DNA of 64,000 bases, taken from contig JADKKF010000007.1 in the NCBI GenBank assembly GCA_016720635.1, forward strand, positions 1 through 64,000. The letters are read 5' to 3'. Source of the stretch: Saprospiraceae bacterium. GTDB lineage: Bacteria; Bacteroidota; Bacteroidia; Chitinophagales; Saprospiraceae. Made by a program: the position numbers and the translations under genes. Shown one piece after another: positions 43,799 to 53,290 of this stretch (position 1 is the stretch's first letter; each line of letters begins with the position of its first letter). The notes beneath the pieces were generated by a model that saw only the letters and a list, made by a program, of their open reading frames with translations, made no database searches and was not told where the DNA came from.

Positions 43799-43926
43799 AC
43801 TTCTTGTAGTTTTCTTTTCTTTGTAATAAAATCAATCGACCTTTGTACAGGTAATTGATTATGCAAATATATAATATTTTTGTAATATAATATATATTTA
43901 AGAAAAAAATATATGAATATTTTATT

Positions 43927-46536
43927 TTGAGACCATTTATTTTGTTTATTATAATAATTCTGATTGCAATTTGTGCGTCTTCTGTGATGGCACAAGTCAC
44001 AGATAGTATTTACAAGATTAAGACGGATACCTCCTACAAAGTGATTCAGTTTTCTAAGGATAGTCTCGAAGGTGAAGTGCTCTATAAATGTGAAGATTCG
44101 AGTATGATTTCTGTGGAAGATAGGGTCTTATATCTATGGGGAGGGGCTGAAGTAAAATATCTTGATTACCAAATCAATGCACCTGAGATCATAGTAAATT
44201 TTGCGAAAAAGGAAGTATATGCCAAGAAAGTAGATGCAGTTGGGGCCAGAAGAAGGATTCCAGTCGTATTCAAAGACAAAGAAGAGTATTTTGAGTCCGA
44301 CTCTATGAAGTATAATTTTGAAACAAAAAAAGCCATTGTTTATAGCACGGCTACCAAACAAACGGATTTATTCATTCATGGTGAAAAAACAAAGTTAATT
44401 ACGGTCAAGAATGATTCTGGCCAAGTACAAAATTTTATTTACAATAAAAATGCATTGATAACAACCTGCAACAAGGAAGTTCCTCATTATGGGATTCGGA
44501 GTTTGAAGCAAAAAGTTGAACCCGATAAAATAGCAGTGATTGGTGTTTCTTATCTTGAGATCGAAAAAGTACCAACACCTGTTATTTTGCCTTTTGGATT
44601 TTTTCCTTTATTTAAAAATAAACACCACGGGCTTATCATACCTAGAGACTATGAGAATTCTCAGCAATTGGGCTTTGGATTTCGAGATGTAGGCTATTAT
44701 TTTCCGATTTCGGATCGAATCCAAACGACTTTATTAACTGATATATACTTGAGAGGGAGCTATAAACTTGGGCTGAATACCGAATACAAAACAAGATATA
44801 AATATAACGGAAGGCTGCTAATCTCGTATGCGCGACAAGTGACTGAGTCGGCCGAGGTTTTAACCAAAATTGTTCAACCTTCCTTTAGCATTAACTGGCA
44901 GCACAATCAAGATGAAAAAGCAAACCCCATGCACAAATTTTCGGGATCAGTTAATTTTCAAACGAATGATTTCGCAAATAGAACTAATAATAGCGCCAAT
45001 GCGGTGGTCAATAACACTTTTGGATCGAACATCAATTATAGTCGGATTTTTCGCGACAAGCCTTTCAATTTGACCGTCAATGCAAGCCACAATCAAGTTA
45101 GAGCTACGAGGAGAGTTGAGATTCAGCTTCCTGTAATAGACTTTTCGATCAACCGATTTGCGTTGATCAAGCCATCTAAAATTGGCACTCGAAAATGGTA
45201 TCACGATATAGGGATGACCTATAATGCAGGTTTTAAAAATCAATATATAGGCACAGATACTTTTTTATTTGATTCTCAATCATTTAAAGAGATGTCTTCA
45301 GGTTTTAGACAAAGTTCTAGTATTAATCTTAATTTCCCTATACTAAAATATTTGAATGTCGGTTTAAGTGCTAACGGGAGCCATGTCATCGAAATGAAAA
45401 AAGTAAAATACACACTTGACCCTACCTGGAAATATAAAGTTAGAGATACCATCTTCAATTCCGATAGTACTCAGATCATTTCGATCAGACAAGATACCAT
45501 TTTTGGGAAGTTAGACACTTTGGTGAGCTTTTCTCCGGTCAACGTTTATGATGCCAATGCTTCGGCTAGTATTTCTACCAATCTGTATGGAACCCTCCAG
45601 TTCAAAGGAAAGATCAAAGCTATTAGACATACATTGCGTCCTACATTTTCTTTTGGATACTCACCTAAAATGCTCAATAGCGCTGCTTATGATTCGATAT
45701 ATTTATCCTCTGCACCAAATGCCAAAAGAACACAAGTGTCAAATATCTATCGAGAACAATTCAGCAGAGGCCAAGTAAGAACGAAGAATGCCTTTACCGT
45801 CAATTATGGATTTACTAACCTCTTCGAGGCAAAGTATCGCGGCTCTCGAGATACCATCGATAAGAAAATAAAACTTTTGGATAATATAAACGTCCGAGGC
45901 TCATACTCCATAGAAGCAGATTCATTCAATTGGAGCCCCATCTATGTCTCGACGAATTCATTAATATTCAAGAAGTGGACGAATGTTTCCTTTAACGCTG
46001 TATTTGATCCATATGGATTGGATACAAATGGGTTTAGAAATAAAGAATTATTATGGAAAAAAAGCAGAAAACTTGCCCGATTTGACAATTTTAGCCTTAC
46101 GTTCAATACCAATTTTAGCCTTAAAGATATCAGGAATTTATTCGCAAAAAAAGGAGAGAATCTAAGTTCTTCGGTAGCCATCGAAGGTATTTTGGATAAT
46201 TTCAGTATTGGACACAATATTGGTTTTGTATTAAAAAATACTGGTAAAAAGGATACTTTTTATACCAATTATCATTCTATCAATACTGCGGGTGATATTA
46301 AACTGTCTAAGCGATGGTCACTCAATATTACTAATATAGGCTATGATTTTTTGTCCAAATCACTTACATATCCTGATCTAGGATTCAACTGTGATTTGCA
46401 TTGTTGGGAGATGGGTATGAGCTGGCAGCCACAACGTGGTACTTACACTTTTTATTTAAGAGTAAAACCATCTACGTTTGGGTTTATCAATATTCCATAT
46501 AGAAAGAATCAATTCGACGCGTACACAGGATATTAA
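43927..46536 (+). CDS. LptD/OstA-like LPS-assembly outer-membrane protein
   Basis: The 869-residue protein starts at a TTG (43927), preceding a signal peptide (FILFIIIILIAICASSVMAQ). No in-frame ATG gives one; an ATG at 43913 is out of frame and stops at once. An N-terminal OstA-like half (YLWGGAEVKYLDYQINAPEI, VNFAKKEVYAKKVDA) precedes a large beta-barrel beginning about residue 220 (PTPVILPFGFFPLFKNKHHG). The end RKNQFDAYTGY is typical of the Bacteroidota form. It would insert lipopolysaccharide into the outer leaflet. It is followed by a strong terminator. Confidence 0.85.
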   Translation: MRPFILFIIIILIAICASSVMAQVTDSIYKIKTDTSYKVIQFSKDSLEGEVLYKCEDSSMISVEDRVLYLWGGAEVKYLDYQINAPEIIVNFAKKEVYAKKVDAVGARRRIPVVFKDKEEYFESDSMKYNFETKKAIVYSTATKQTDLFIHGEKTKLITVKNDSGQVQNFIYNKNALITTCNKEVPHYGIRSLKQKVEPDKIAVIGVSYLEIEKVPTPVILPFGFFPLFKNKHHGLIIPRDYENSQQLGFGFRDVGYYFPISDRIQTTLLTDIYLRGSYKLGLNTEYKTRYKYNGRLLISYARQVTESAEVLTKIVQPSFSINWQHNQDEKANPMHKFSGSVNFQTNDFANRTNNSANAVVNNTFGSNINYSRIFRDKPFNLTVNASHNQVRATRRVEIQLPVIDFSINRFALIKPSKIGTRKWYHDIGMTYNAGFKNQYIGTDTFLFDSQSFKEMSSGFRQSSSINLNFPILKYLNVGLSANGSHVIEMKKVKYTLDPTWKYKVRDTIFNSDSTQIISIRQDTIFGKLDTLVSFSPVNVYDANASASISTNLYGTLQFKGKIKAIRHTLRPTFSFGYSPKMLNSAAYDSIYLSSAPNAKRTQVSNIYREQFSRGQVRTKNAFTVNYGFTNLFEAKYRGSRDTIDKKIKLLDNINVRGSYSIEADSFNWSPIYVSTNSLIFKKWTNVSFNAVFDPYGLDTNGFRNKELLWKKSRKLARFDNFSLTFNTNFSLKDIRNLFAKKGENLSSSVAIEGILDNFSIGHNIGFVLKNTGKKDTFYTNYHSINTAGDIKLSKRWSLNITNIGYDFLSKSLTYPDLGFNCDLHCWEMGMSWQPQRGTYTFYLRVKPSTFGFINIPYRKNQFDAYTGY

Positions 46537-46542
46537 ACAAAA

Positions 46543-46561
46543 AAGGGGCAAAATGCCCCTT
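46543..46561. terminator. Bidirectional terminator after the LptD-like gene
   Basis: AAGGGGCA (46543-46550), loop AAA, TGCCCCTT (46554-46561), with A- and T-rich flanks. It serves the LptD-like gene (+) and the DUF4412-type gene (-). Confidence 0.8.
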
Positions 46562-46584
46562 GATATTTATATAGAAATAATTGC

Positions 46585-47322
46585 TTAAAATCCGCCGCCG
46601 CCTTGGAACATCTTTGACATTTCTTCTTCGGTCATTTCTTTATACCCAGAAGGCATCTCGAAGTCTTTGTCGTAAATTTTTTCTGAAATTTTAACTGCTG
46701 TATAGGTTAATGCCATCGGGCCTGCGTTGATGGTCATTTCAAGTGGATTTCCACCAATATCTGGAAGTTTTACTTTGCCCATGCCTCTATTCATATTGCT
46801 TATCCCAGCATTTTTAGGCATTTTTATTGCATCGGTCACATAATATACCATTTTCATCGGCTCGCCATCTTTTGGTATCATAGAAACTTCAACCTTCGTA
46901 CATGTATATCCGAGTATATTTTTGGTAACACCATCGTGCTTTTTTACTTTAAATTCAATGTCTTTCATGGCTTTTTCAGCATCCTTAGCTTTCTTTGCAT
47001 CTTTGTCGTTCATATCCGTTACCAGCTTTATCTTTTTGCCCATAATATCCATAAATGAGTAAGATTTATTGGCAGCTACATCCGTAAAATTTTTCGTTTT
47101 CATCATCATGCCCATGGTCATATCGACACGAGCCTTTGCCTGAGTAAAATAAAATTCCATCACACCACCCTTCATCATTTCGGCTGCTTGCATTACCTGA
47201 GGGTCATCACTTTGCACGTCAGTTACTTCCATTTTGATATATCCTTCTGAAAGTTGTTTTTGAGCAAAACCAATAGAAAAAGTGGTAGAGATCAATAATA
47301 AAAGTAAAAAGATTTTTTTCAT
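46585..47322 (-). CDS. Exported DUF4412-like protein
   Basis: The 245-residue protein has a signal peptide (IFLLLLLISTTFSIGFAQ). The mature part shows SEGYIKMEVTDVQSDDPQ, MEFYFTQAKARVDMTMGMM and then NILGYTCTKVEVSMIPKDG, which resembles DUF4412-type periplasmic proteins. It is methionine-rich (MMKTKN, MNRGMGKVKL, MSKMFQGGGGF), which could suggest metal handling, but this is weak. It stands alone, convergent with the LptD-like gene. Confidence 0.7.
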   Translation of the reverse strand: MKKIFLLLLLISTTFSIGFAQKQLSEGYIKMEVTDVQSDDPQVMQAAEMMKGGVMEFYFTQAKARVDMTMGMMMKTKNFTDVAANKSYSFMDIMGKKIKLVTDMNDKDAKKAKDAEKAMKDIEFKVKKHDGVTKNILGYTCTKVEVSMIPKDGEPMKMVYYVTDAIKMPKNAGISNMNRGMGKVKLPDIGGNPLEMTINAGPMALTYTAVKISEKIYDKDFEMPSGYKEMTEEEMSKMFQGGGGF

Positions 47323-47433
47323 CTTAAGATTTTTGTATTTTTTGTTTTTGAAATATTACAACACGGGAACGAAATTAAGAGAAAATTTGTTCCAAAGAGT
47401 CATTTTTTATCATTTTTTTAACTGAAATACACT

Positions 47434-47892
47434 ATGAATAAGGAAAAAATTATTCTTTTTTGTGTTGGTCTATATATAGGGTTATCTGTTTATTTGTATT
47501 ATATCCTCCCTCAAAAGATTCCTGTCCAGTTTGGAGGAGACGGTACAGTCAATCGATGGGGAGATAAAGAAGAGCTTTTCATCATTGCATTTATCCTTGT
47601 AGCAATAACATTGTTATTTCGGTTTATCGTCAGACATCCTCATCTCATCACAACACCCGTTCGGATTACTGATGAAAATCGAGGCCTTTTGGTCAAAAAG
47701 TACGCAAATCTTTTAGAATGGGTAAATTTAATCGTGATTGCTCTTTTTTTTAGTATTTTAGGCGTAATAAGTAGCCATGTTTTGGATTGGCCTACCACTT
47801 TTCATTATGGTCAATGGTTGGCATTATGCCTAGTATTTGTGATAATTGGGGTTGTTTTATATCACTATAATTCTATTAAATTAAAGATGTAA
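47434..47892 (+). CDS. DUF1648 domain membrane protein
   Basis: The 152-residue protein has four hydrophobic spans. The first is followed by LPQKIPVQFGGDGTVNRWGDK, the signature of DUF1648 (the N-terminal domain also seen in SdpI-type immunity proteins). The last segment is LALCLVFVIIGVVLYHY. Function is not established. It overlaps the ferredoxin gene tail to tail by 12 bases. Confidence 0.8.
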   Translation: MNKEKIILFCVGLYIGLSVYLYYILPQKIPVQFGGDGTVNRWGDKEELFIIAFILVAITLLFRFIVRHPHLITTPVRITDENRGLLVKKYANLLEWVNLIVIALFFSILGVISSHVLDWPTTFHYGQWLALCLVFVIIGVVLYHYNSIKLKM

Positions 47893-48228
47893 ATTAGCTT
47901 TTTTCTTGAGTAATTCTTCTTTGCTTTCTTGGTATAGAACGTCGGGGATACAGCAATCTACAGGACAAACAGCTGCACATTGTGGTTCTTCATGAAATCC
48001 TACACATTCAGTGCATTTATCTGGGACTATAAAATAAAAATCGTCTGAAATGGGTTTGTTTTTCTGTTTTGCATCGATGGTTTGACCATCCATGAGTACA
48101 TATGCTCCAGTGACTGTATTTCCATCTGAAATCGCCCATTCAATCCCTCCTTCGTATATAGCATTGTTAGGACATTCGGGTTCGCATGCGCCACAGTTGA
48201 TGCATTCGTCAGTAATTATAATTGCCAT
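47881..48228 (-). CDS. 2[4Fe-4S] ferredoxin (Alvin-type)
   Basis: The 115-residue protein binds two 4Fe-4S clusters. One ligand set is CINCGACEPECPNNAI (C-x2-C-x2-C-x3-CP); the second is CTECVGFHEEPQCAAVCPVD, with the longer spacing typical of Allochromatium-type ferredoxins. A 40-residue insert lies between the two (GGIEWAISDGNTVTGAYVLM) and a helical tail follows. It shuttles low-potential electrons in the cytoplasm; its partner is not in the neighbourhood. Confidence 0.93.
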   Translation of the reverse strand: MAIIITDECINCGACEPECPNNAIYEGGIEWAISDGNTVTGAYVLMDGQTIDAKQKNKPISDDFYFIVPDKCTECVGFHEEPQCAAVCPVDCCIPDVLYQESKEELLKKKANLHL

Positions 48229-48271
48229 TTTATTGAATTAATTGTACAAATATTAAACAGATCTACAGCCC

Positions 48272-49168
48272 TTAGGTTGATATTTGTTTGACTTTTTTTA
48301 ATTGAAAAATGTATATAATCGAGCTGGAAGAATCTACATTTCCTATACTTCTCAAAACCGTCAATAAGCCTCTGAAAATCCCCGAAATAGGCCAAAATGC
48401 GTTTTCCCTGTATTTTTCACTCATCAAGCTGACATAAAATGCATCGAAGGGCATGCCTTTTTTTTCTTTTAATTGAAAACCAAATTTGTCAAGTAAAGTC
48501 ACCATTTGCTCCGATTTGAAATGCCATAAATGCCTCGGAACATCATATGCTGCCCAATACTCGCGGTAATACGCAGCATCTCTGGCATTGGCGTTAGGAA
48601 CAGCTATACATAGAGCCCCTTGAGGATTGAGACGCTCTGCAATTTTTTGCAAAAGTCGCTGTGGCTCATGCACGTGTTCTAATACATGCCACATTGATAT
48701 CAAATCTACTTTTTCTGTATGAAGAAAAAAGTCTTTCATCGGATATGCGGTGAGGCCATTGGACTGATAAGCGTGTGTCCTCGCGAGGTCACTTGGTTCA
48801 TAACCGATAGTGTTCACTCCTTTGGATTTCATAAAAGCTGCAAAATGTCCCATTCCGGATCCAATATCAATCGCTTTGGAGGGAGTAATTGGCAGATATT
48901 TTTTTAGCAAATTGTATTTAACTGTGAGCATATAATTTCTAACCAGTTTATAAATACTGCTTAGAAGATCAGATTTTTCATCCGTATGGCTTATGTAGTT
49001 AATAGACGCATAATATGGTCCAATATGCTGTTGTGAAGGGGCATCGATTGTTGTCAAAAGGCCGCAAGTAGTGCAATTTTTTATTGTAAAAATCTCTTGG
49101 GAGATCGAGTGATCCTTGCATTCTAAATAAGGAGAATATTCGCGATTTCCACAGATTGGACATTCCAT
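48272..49168 (-). CDS. SAM-dependent methyltransferase with N-terminal zinc ribbon
   Basis: Starting at ATG 49166-49168 gives about 298 residues. The N-terminus has two cysteine pairs (ECPICGN and NCTTCGLL) likely to bind zinc, then a Methyltransf_23 core with AIDIGSGMGHFAAFMKSKG, VNTIGYEPSDLARTHA, LISMWHVLEHVHEPQ and ALCIAVPNANARD. Members modify sugars or lipid-linked intermediates, but the substrate here is unknown. A longer frame overlapping aroE is open upstream; I rejected it because it would run into the end of aroE and lacks family residues. aroE ends 34 bases upstream. Confidence 0.88.
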   Translation of the reverse strand: MECPICGNREYSPYLECKDHSISQEIFTIKNCTTCGLLTTIDAPSQQHIGPYYASINYISHTDEKSDLLSSIYKLVRNYMLTVKYNLLKKYLPITPSKAIDIGSGMGHFAAFMKSKGVNTIGYEPSDLARTHAYQSNGLTAYPMKDFFLHTEKVDLISMWHVLEHVHEPQRLLQKIAERLNPQGALCIAVPNANARDAAYYREYWAAYDVPRHLWHFKSEQMVTLLDKFGFQLKEKKGMPFDAFYVSLMSEKYRENAFWPISGIFRGLLTVLRSIGNVDSSSSIIYIFQLKKVKQIST

Positions 49169-49202
49169 TTTAATAAATATAATTTTGACAAAGGTATTGA
49201 TA

Positions 49203-49946
49203 TTATTCGAAGTCTTGACGATGATTGTTCCAAATATTCCAAGAGGCCAAAGCCTGAGATTCGAGCATGGTTTTTCCATTTAATACTTTAGTGCCCATTT
49301 TTTCAAAAAGCTCCATCATTCGAGTTACGGGAGGATTATATACCATGTCCAGGAAAAATTGATTTTTATGCGCAAACTCATAGGGTAGGGGTAAATATTC
49401 TTCTACTTTAGGAAATGTTCCTATAGGTGTACAATTGATGAATAAATTGGTTTCCTGAAATTCATTTCTCGAAATATGTTTATAAGAATTTTTGCCAAAA
49501 CGGGACAGAATTTTATAAGGTATATCACATTTATTTAATATATAAATAGCTGATTTAGAAGCACCGCCGGTTCCAAATATCATTGCCGAATTGATTTTTT
49601 GCCCTTGTGTCAAAATGTCCAAGGACGCTTGAAATCCCACGATATCGGTATTGAATCCTTTCCATTTAGAACCGATTTTAACCAAAGTGTTTACCGCCCC
49701 AATTTGAGCTGCTTCGGAATCAATTTCGTCTAAATACGCGATTATTTTTTCTTTAAATGGAATCGTAATATTCAATCCTACCAACTCTTTATTGTCTTGA
49801 AGAAGATTTTGAAATGAGGAAAGGTCAGCCAGTGGATATAAGTCATATTGAAAATCCTTGATATTTTCTTTGGAAAATTTTTCCGTAAAATATTTTTTAG
49901 AAAAGGAGTGATCTAGTGGAAATCCAATTAATCCTAACTTTTTCAT
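49203..49946 (-). CDS. aroE: Shikimate dehydrogenase
   Basis: The 247-residue enzyme reduces 3-dehydroshikimate in aromatic amino-acid synthesis. It shows GFPLDHSFSKKYF (the S-x-S substrate loop), NITIPFKEKIIAYLDEID with the catalytic lysine and aspartate, VNTLVK, the dinucleotide loop FGTGGASKSAIYIL, NCTPIGTFP and the final MLESQALASWNIW. The methyltransferase follows closely on the same strand. No other aro genes are nearby. Confidence 0.95.
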   Translation of the reverse strand: MKKLGLIGFPLDHSFSKKYFTEKFSKENIKDFQYDLYPLADLSSFQNLLQDNKELVGLNITIPFKEKIIAYLDEIDSEAAQIGAVNTLVKIGSKWKGFNTDIVGFQASLDILTQGQKINSAMIFGTGGASKSAIYILNKCDIPYKILSRFGKNSYKHISRNEFQETNLFINCTPIGTFPKVEEYLPLPYEFAHKNQFFLDMVYNPPVTRMMELFEKMGTKVLNGKTMLESQALASWNIWNNHRQDFE

Positions 49947-49954
49947 AAAATCAT

Positions 49955-49962
49955 TATCTTTG
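49955..49962 (+). promoter_or_regulatory. Promoter -7 box (TATCTTTG) for the AlkB-like gene
   Basis: TATCTTTG fits TAnnTTTG and lies 44 bases before the start, in the short divergent gap after aroE. Confidence 0.45.
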
Positions 49963-50006
49963 GTAAGTAAAGAAATAATTGATGTAAAAATAGCAATCGT
50001 GAAGAT

Positions 50007-51038
50007 ATGAAAATAAGTGGTTTCAAATATTGTCTTTCTTTTTTAATTCCTATCTGTACGCTTATAGCCTTCTCAGATCCGTCTAAATGGGCCTACTTAA
50101 CCCTAGTAGTTGCCTTCGTTTTGATTCCGTTATTGGAATTATTTCTTCCTCAAAATCAAGATAATTTCAATGCTGAAGAGGAAAATATCCTATTGAATAA
50201 CAAATTTTTTGATTTGGTATTATTGGGTCATTTCATCATACATATCGCGATCGTGTACCTTTTTCTGAACTTAGTTAGCACTGAGCAATTGACTTGGATT
50301 CAGTTGATTGGGGTAGTGCTATCCATGGGGATCTCAAATGGTGTCTCAGGGATCAATGTAGCACATGAGTTAGGCCATCGGCAACACTTATTACCAAAGT
50401 TTTGTGCTCAACTGCTTTTAGCTTCGACGCTTTATGTACAATTTTTTGTCGAGCATAATTTTGGACATCACAAGTATGTGGCGACACCCGAGGATCCTGC
50501 AACAGCTAGGAAAGGAGAATCAGTTTATGGTTTTTGGGTGAGAAGTATGTGGAAAGGTTATTTTTCCTCATGGAAAATACAGATGAAAATGCTAGGTGGA
50601 AAATCATTTTTTGGGATTGAAAATAAATTATTTTGGCTGCATATTCTTGAATTCATCCTTTGTTTGGCTATAATTTTGGCGTTTGGATTGAAGGCATTTT
50701 CTTGTTTTTTAGGAGCGGCTCTTATAGGTATTCTTTTGCTTGAAACTGTCAATTATGTTGAGCACTATGGGCTTTTAAGGCACTTAGACTCCAGAGGTAG
50801 ATATGAACGTGTTATGCCGATTCACAGTTGGAACTCAAATCACACATTGGGCAGGATTGTACTTTTTGAATTAACTCGGCATAGCGACCATCATTTTGAT
50901 TCTACTAGAAAATATCAAATCTTACGACATCATGACCAAAGCCCACAATTGCCTTTTGGTTATCCAGGTTCTATGTTGTTGGCATTGACTCCTTCACTGT
51001 GGCGAAAGATAGTTCATCCATTGTTGCAAGGCCGTTAG
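50007..51038 (+). CDS. AlkB-like membrane di-iron alkane 1-monooxygenase
   Basis: The 343-residue protein has six hydrophobic spans and the histidine boxes of membrane di-iron hydroxylases: NVAHELGHRQH (about residue 120), EHNFGHHKYV (about residue 150), NYVEHYGL (about residue 249) and RHSDHHFD with the final RHHDQSPQLPFGYPGSMLLA. The last is diagnostic of AlkB-type alkane hydroxylases rather than desaturases. It would oxidise alkanes or fatty acids with rubredoxin electrons. No rubredoxin is in the window. It converges closely on the FG-GAP/T9SS gene (two bases). Confidence 0.9.
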   Translation: MKISGFKYCLSFLIPICTLIAFSDPSKWAYLTLVVAFVLIPLLELFLPQNQDNFNAEEENILLNNKFFDLVLLGHFIIHIAIVYLFLNLVSTEQLTWIQLIGVVLSMGISNGVSGINVAHELGHRQHLLPKFCAQLLLASTLYVQFFVEHNFGHHKYVATPEDPATARKGESVYGFWVRSMWKGYFSSWKIQMKMLGGKSFFGIENKLFWLHILEFILCLAIILAFGLKAFSCFLGAALIGILLLETVNYVEHYGLLRHLDSRGRYERVMPIHSWNSNHTLGRIVLFELTRHSDHHFDSTRKYQILRHHDQSPQLPFGYPGSMLLALTPSLWRKIVHPLLQGR

Positions 51039-51040
51039 GA

Positions 51041-53290
51041 TTATTTTACAAATTTTGTAGAAAAAGTACCTTTCTGAGTAGTAAAAGTGATGAAATAAAT
51101 ACCTTGATTCCAATCGGGATTTAAGTTAATTGAAGAATTTTGGTCAGGGATGGTGCCTTTGGCTAAGATTTTTCCATTTATATCAAATATAGAATAACGG
51201 GCATCCATCAGATCCATTGTAGCTCTTATATATAAAATATCCTTGACTGGATTAGGAAATAACTTTATGGAGAAAAGTGGCGCTGATAATTGTTTGCTTG
51301 AAAGTGGATTTTCAAACTTAAAGGGAGAGGTAAAAAGGCTTACTCCGCCTCGATTGTTTCCAAGGGCCAATTCTAGTATTCCGTCACCATTTATATCGGC
51401 AGCCGATAGCCTAAGTTTCTCGCCTACAAAAGGCAGACCCAAATGATCGAGATTTATAGGGGTATGTGTATTATCTTTTAGGGTGTATCCTTGTATTTTA
51501 CCAGCTTCATTGGTGGTGATGATGATTGGTTCATTGTTGTAATTAAAAATATTTACCTGTCCAAAACCACTCCCATATAAAGGGTTTCTTGTATTGATAT
51601 TTGCCCACAGTTCGGTATTGGGATCAGAAGCAGGATTTGGGTTGTATTGAGGGTTATCTCTCCCGCCAATATTTTCAAAATAATTGACATTGCCATTTTT
51701 TTCGCCAACGATCAAATCCATTTTGCCGTCCTTGTTATAGTCAAACATGCAAGGCGCAGAGCTCCGCCCTGCATAGATTTGTTGATACTTGAGTTGGGCG
51801 GTAGCAGGTGTAAATATCTTAGGATTGTCGGATAAATTTTCAATAAAAATCAAATAACCCTCGCTGGTACCAATCATTAAATCATTATCACCATCCGCAT
51901 TGATATCTCCAGCAAAAGGTACTAATTCAAAATATTGTTTGGTGGTGGTTTTTAAATTTAGATAATTTGAATCCACAAGATTGAACACTGGAATTTGTTC
52001 TGTTCCTATATTCAAAAACAAATATAGTTGGGTGCTTCTGATATCATTTTTAGAAATTTGATAATTGTTGGCAACGATTAGATCTTTCAGGTTGTCTCCG
52101 TTGACATCCAAGAAACAAGGGGCGCTGTTTGTACCAAAATCAAGCATTTCACTACCCAAAAAATTATCTGTTTTTCTTTTGAATGCATGAGAAATGGTGT
52201 CAAAAAGGTACAGAGGAGCTTTGGCTTCATAATCTAGGATAAAATAAACCTCATTTGGGCTTGCTACTACATCTAGACTTCCATCTAGATTCTCGTCAAC
52301 TGCAAAAGCAGCGGGATACTCAATCAGGTCGATTGGGTGATCATAATAAGGGAAAATCGTGTCTTGACTGGTGCAGAAGGCAGCAGTTTTAGTCCCTGTA
52401 TTGGTAAGATGTACCATCGTATTGAATGAAATATCACCTAGCAATACATCGGTATCGTTGTCTTTGTCGGGGTCAAACGCCATAGTCGTTGAACCAATAT
52501 GTCTTAATTCGATGGGGGTAGATTGTAGTGGACTGGCGCAGATAGTAGGCGAGGAGGATAATTTTAAAGCTCGATGAACGCCCGTTTCGTAGAATTTTCC
52601 CCAGCATGGGTCTTTAAGTCTGAAGATCAAGGAGTCGAGGCCATAGCCCATTTCCAAACTTTGATTGCTATACCACTCCATTTGCCCTCCAGAGGGATTG
52701 AATGTTAAGATGTCTAAATCACCGTCTCGATCCACATCATCGACAGCAGGAATATCGAAGTTGGTTATGTATAATTGTGTGAAACCACTAGAACCTCCTG
52801 ATGGAATTGGGATAACATCCCAAGTTGTCTGGGGAAACTTTATTTTGTGAAATTTTATAGAATCTATGCTCTTATACCCTTGATAAACATCCACACCACT
52901 CACGCCTCTATAAAACGATGAAGCGATGATGTCCATTACACCATCCTTATTGAAGTCTTTAAAAATGGCCCAATCCATCAATATAGGCAATTCAATTTTA
53001 GGTGAAAATGGCGCCCAAATGGTATCTTGTTTTCTATCTTTTCTGAAAAAAAGTGTGACAGAAGCTGATTTATCGAAAACAACTAAATCTGGTATTGAAT
53101 CTTCATCTACCTTTAATTGAGAAAATTGAGGATTATTAAATCCTCCGCCCCAAGGATTTTTTAATTCTGTATTGTTAACGAATACTTTTGGATATAATGG
53201 AGAAAAAACTTGGGCTTGTAACGATTGATGGATCAGTAAGCTAGCAATTAAAATGCCTAGATATTTATTCGTAAAACTGAGATTTTTCAT
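51041..53290 (-). CDS. FG-GAP/VCBS repeat surface protein with T9SS sorting domain
   Basis: The 749-residue protein has a signal peptide (KYLGILIASLLIHQSLQAQV). Its body holds repeated calcium-loop blades of the FG-GAP kind: DFNKDGVMDIIASS, DVDRDGDLDILTF, DPDKDNDTDVLLG, DVNGDNLKDLIVA, DINADGDNDLMIG, DYNKDGKMDLIVG and DINGDGILELALG. It ends in a T9SS domain (FPNPVKDILYIRATM, GIYFITFTTQKGTFSTKFVK). It should be a secreted, calcium-stabilised beta-propeller on the cell surface. The start ATG overlaps the RluA stop (53287-53290). Role unknown. Confidence 0.92.
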   Translation of the reverse strand: MKNLSFTNKYLGILIASLLIHQSLQAQVFSPLYPKVFVNNTELKNPWGGGFNNPQFSQLKVDEDSIPDLVVFDKSASVTLFFRKDRKQDTIWAPFSPKIELPILMDWAIFKDFNKDGVMDIIASSFYRGVSGVDVYQGYKSIDSIKFHKIKFPQTTWDVIPIPSGGSSGFTQLYITNFDIPAVDDVDRDGDLDILTFNPSGGQMEWYSNQSLEMGYGLDSLIFRLKDPCWGKFYETGVHRALKLSSSPTICASPLQSTPIELRHIGSTTMAFDPDKDNDTDVLLGDISFNTMVHLTNTGTKTAAFCTSQDTIFPYYDHPIDLIEYPAAFAVDENLDGSLDVVASPNEVYFILDYEAKAPLYLFDTISHAFKRKTDNFLGSEMLDFGTNSAPCFLDVNGDNLKDLIVANNYQISKNDIRSTQLYLFLNIGTEQIPVFNLVDSNYLNLKTTTKQYFELVPFAGDINADGDNDLMIGTSEGYLIFIENLSDNPKIFTPATAQLKYQQIYAGRSSAPCMFDYNKDGKMDLIVGEKNGNVNYFENIGGRDNPQYNPNPASDPNTELWANINTRNPLYGSGFGQVNIFNYNNEPIIITTNEAGKIQGYTLKDNTHTPINLDHLGLPFVGEKLRLSAADINGDGILELALGNNRGGVSLFTSPFKFENPLSSKQLSAPLFSIKLFPNPVKDILYIRATMDLMDARYSIFDINGKILAKGTIPDQNSSINLNPDWNQGIYFITFTTQKGTFSTKFVK

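Noticed and set aside
49169..49279. N-terminal extension of the zinc-ribbon methyltransferase
   Set aside because: It overlaps the end of aroE, and the family sequence begins at MECPICGN; the extension reads as out-of-frame aroE.
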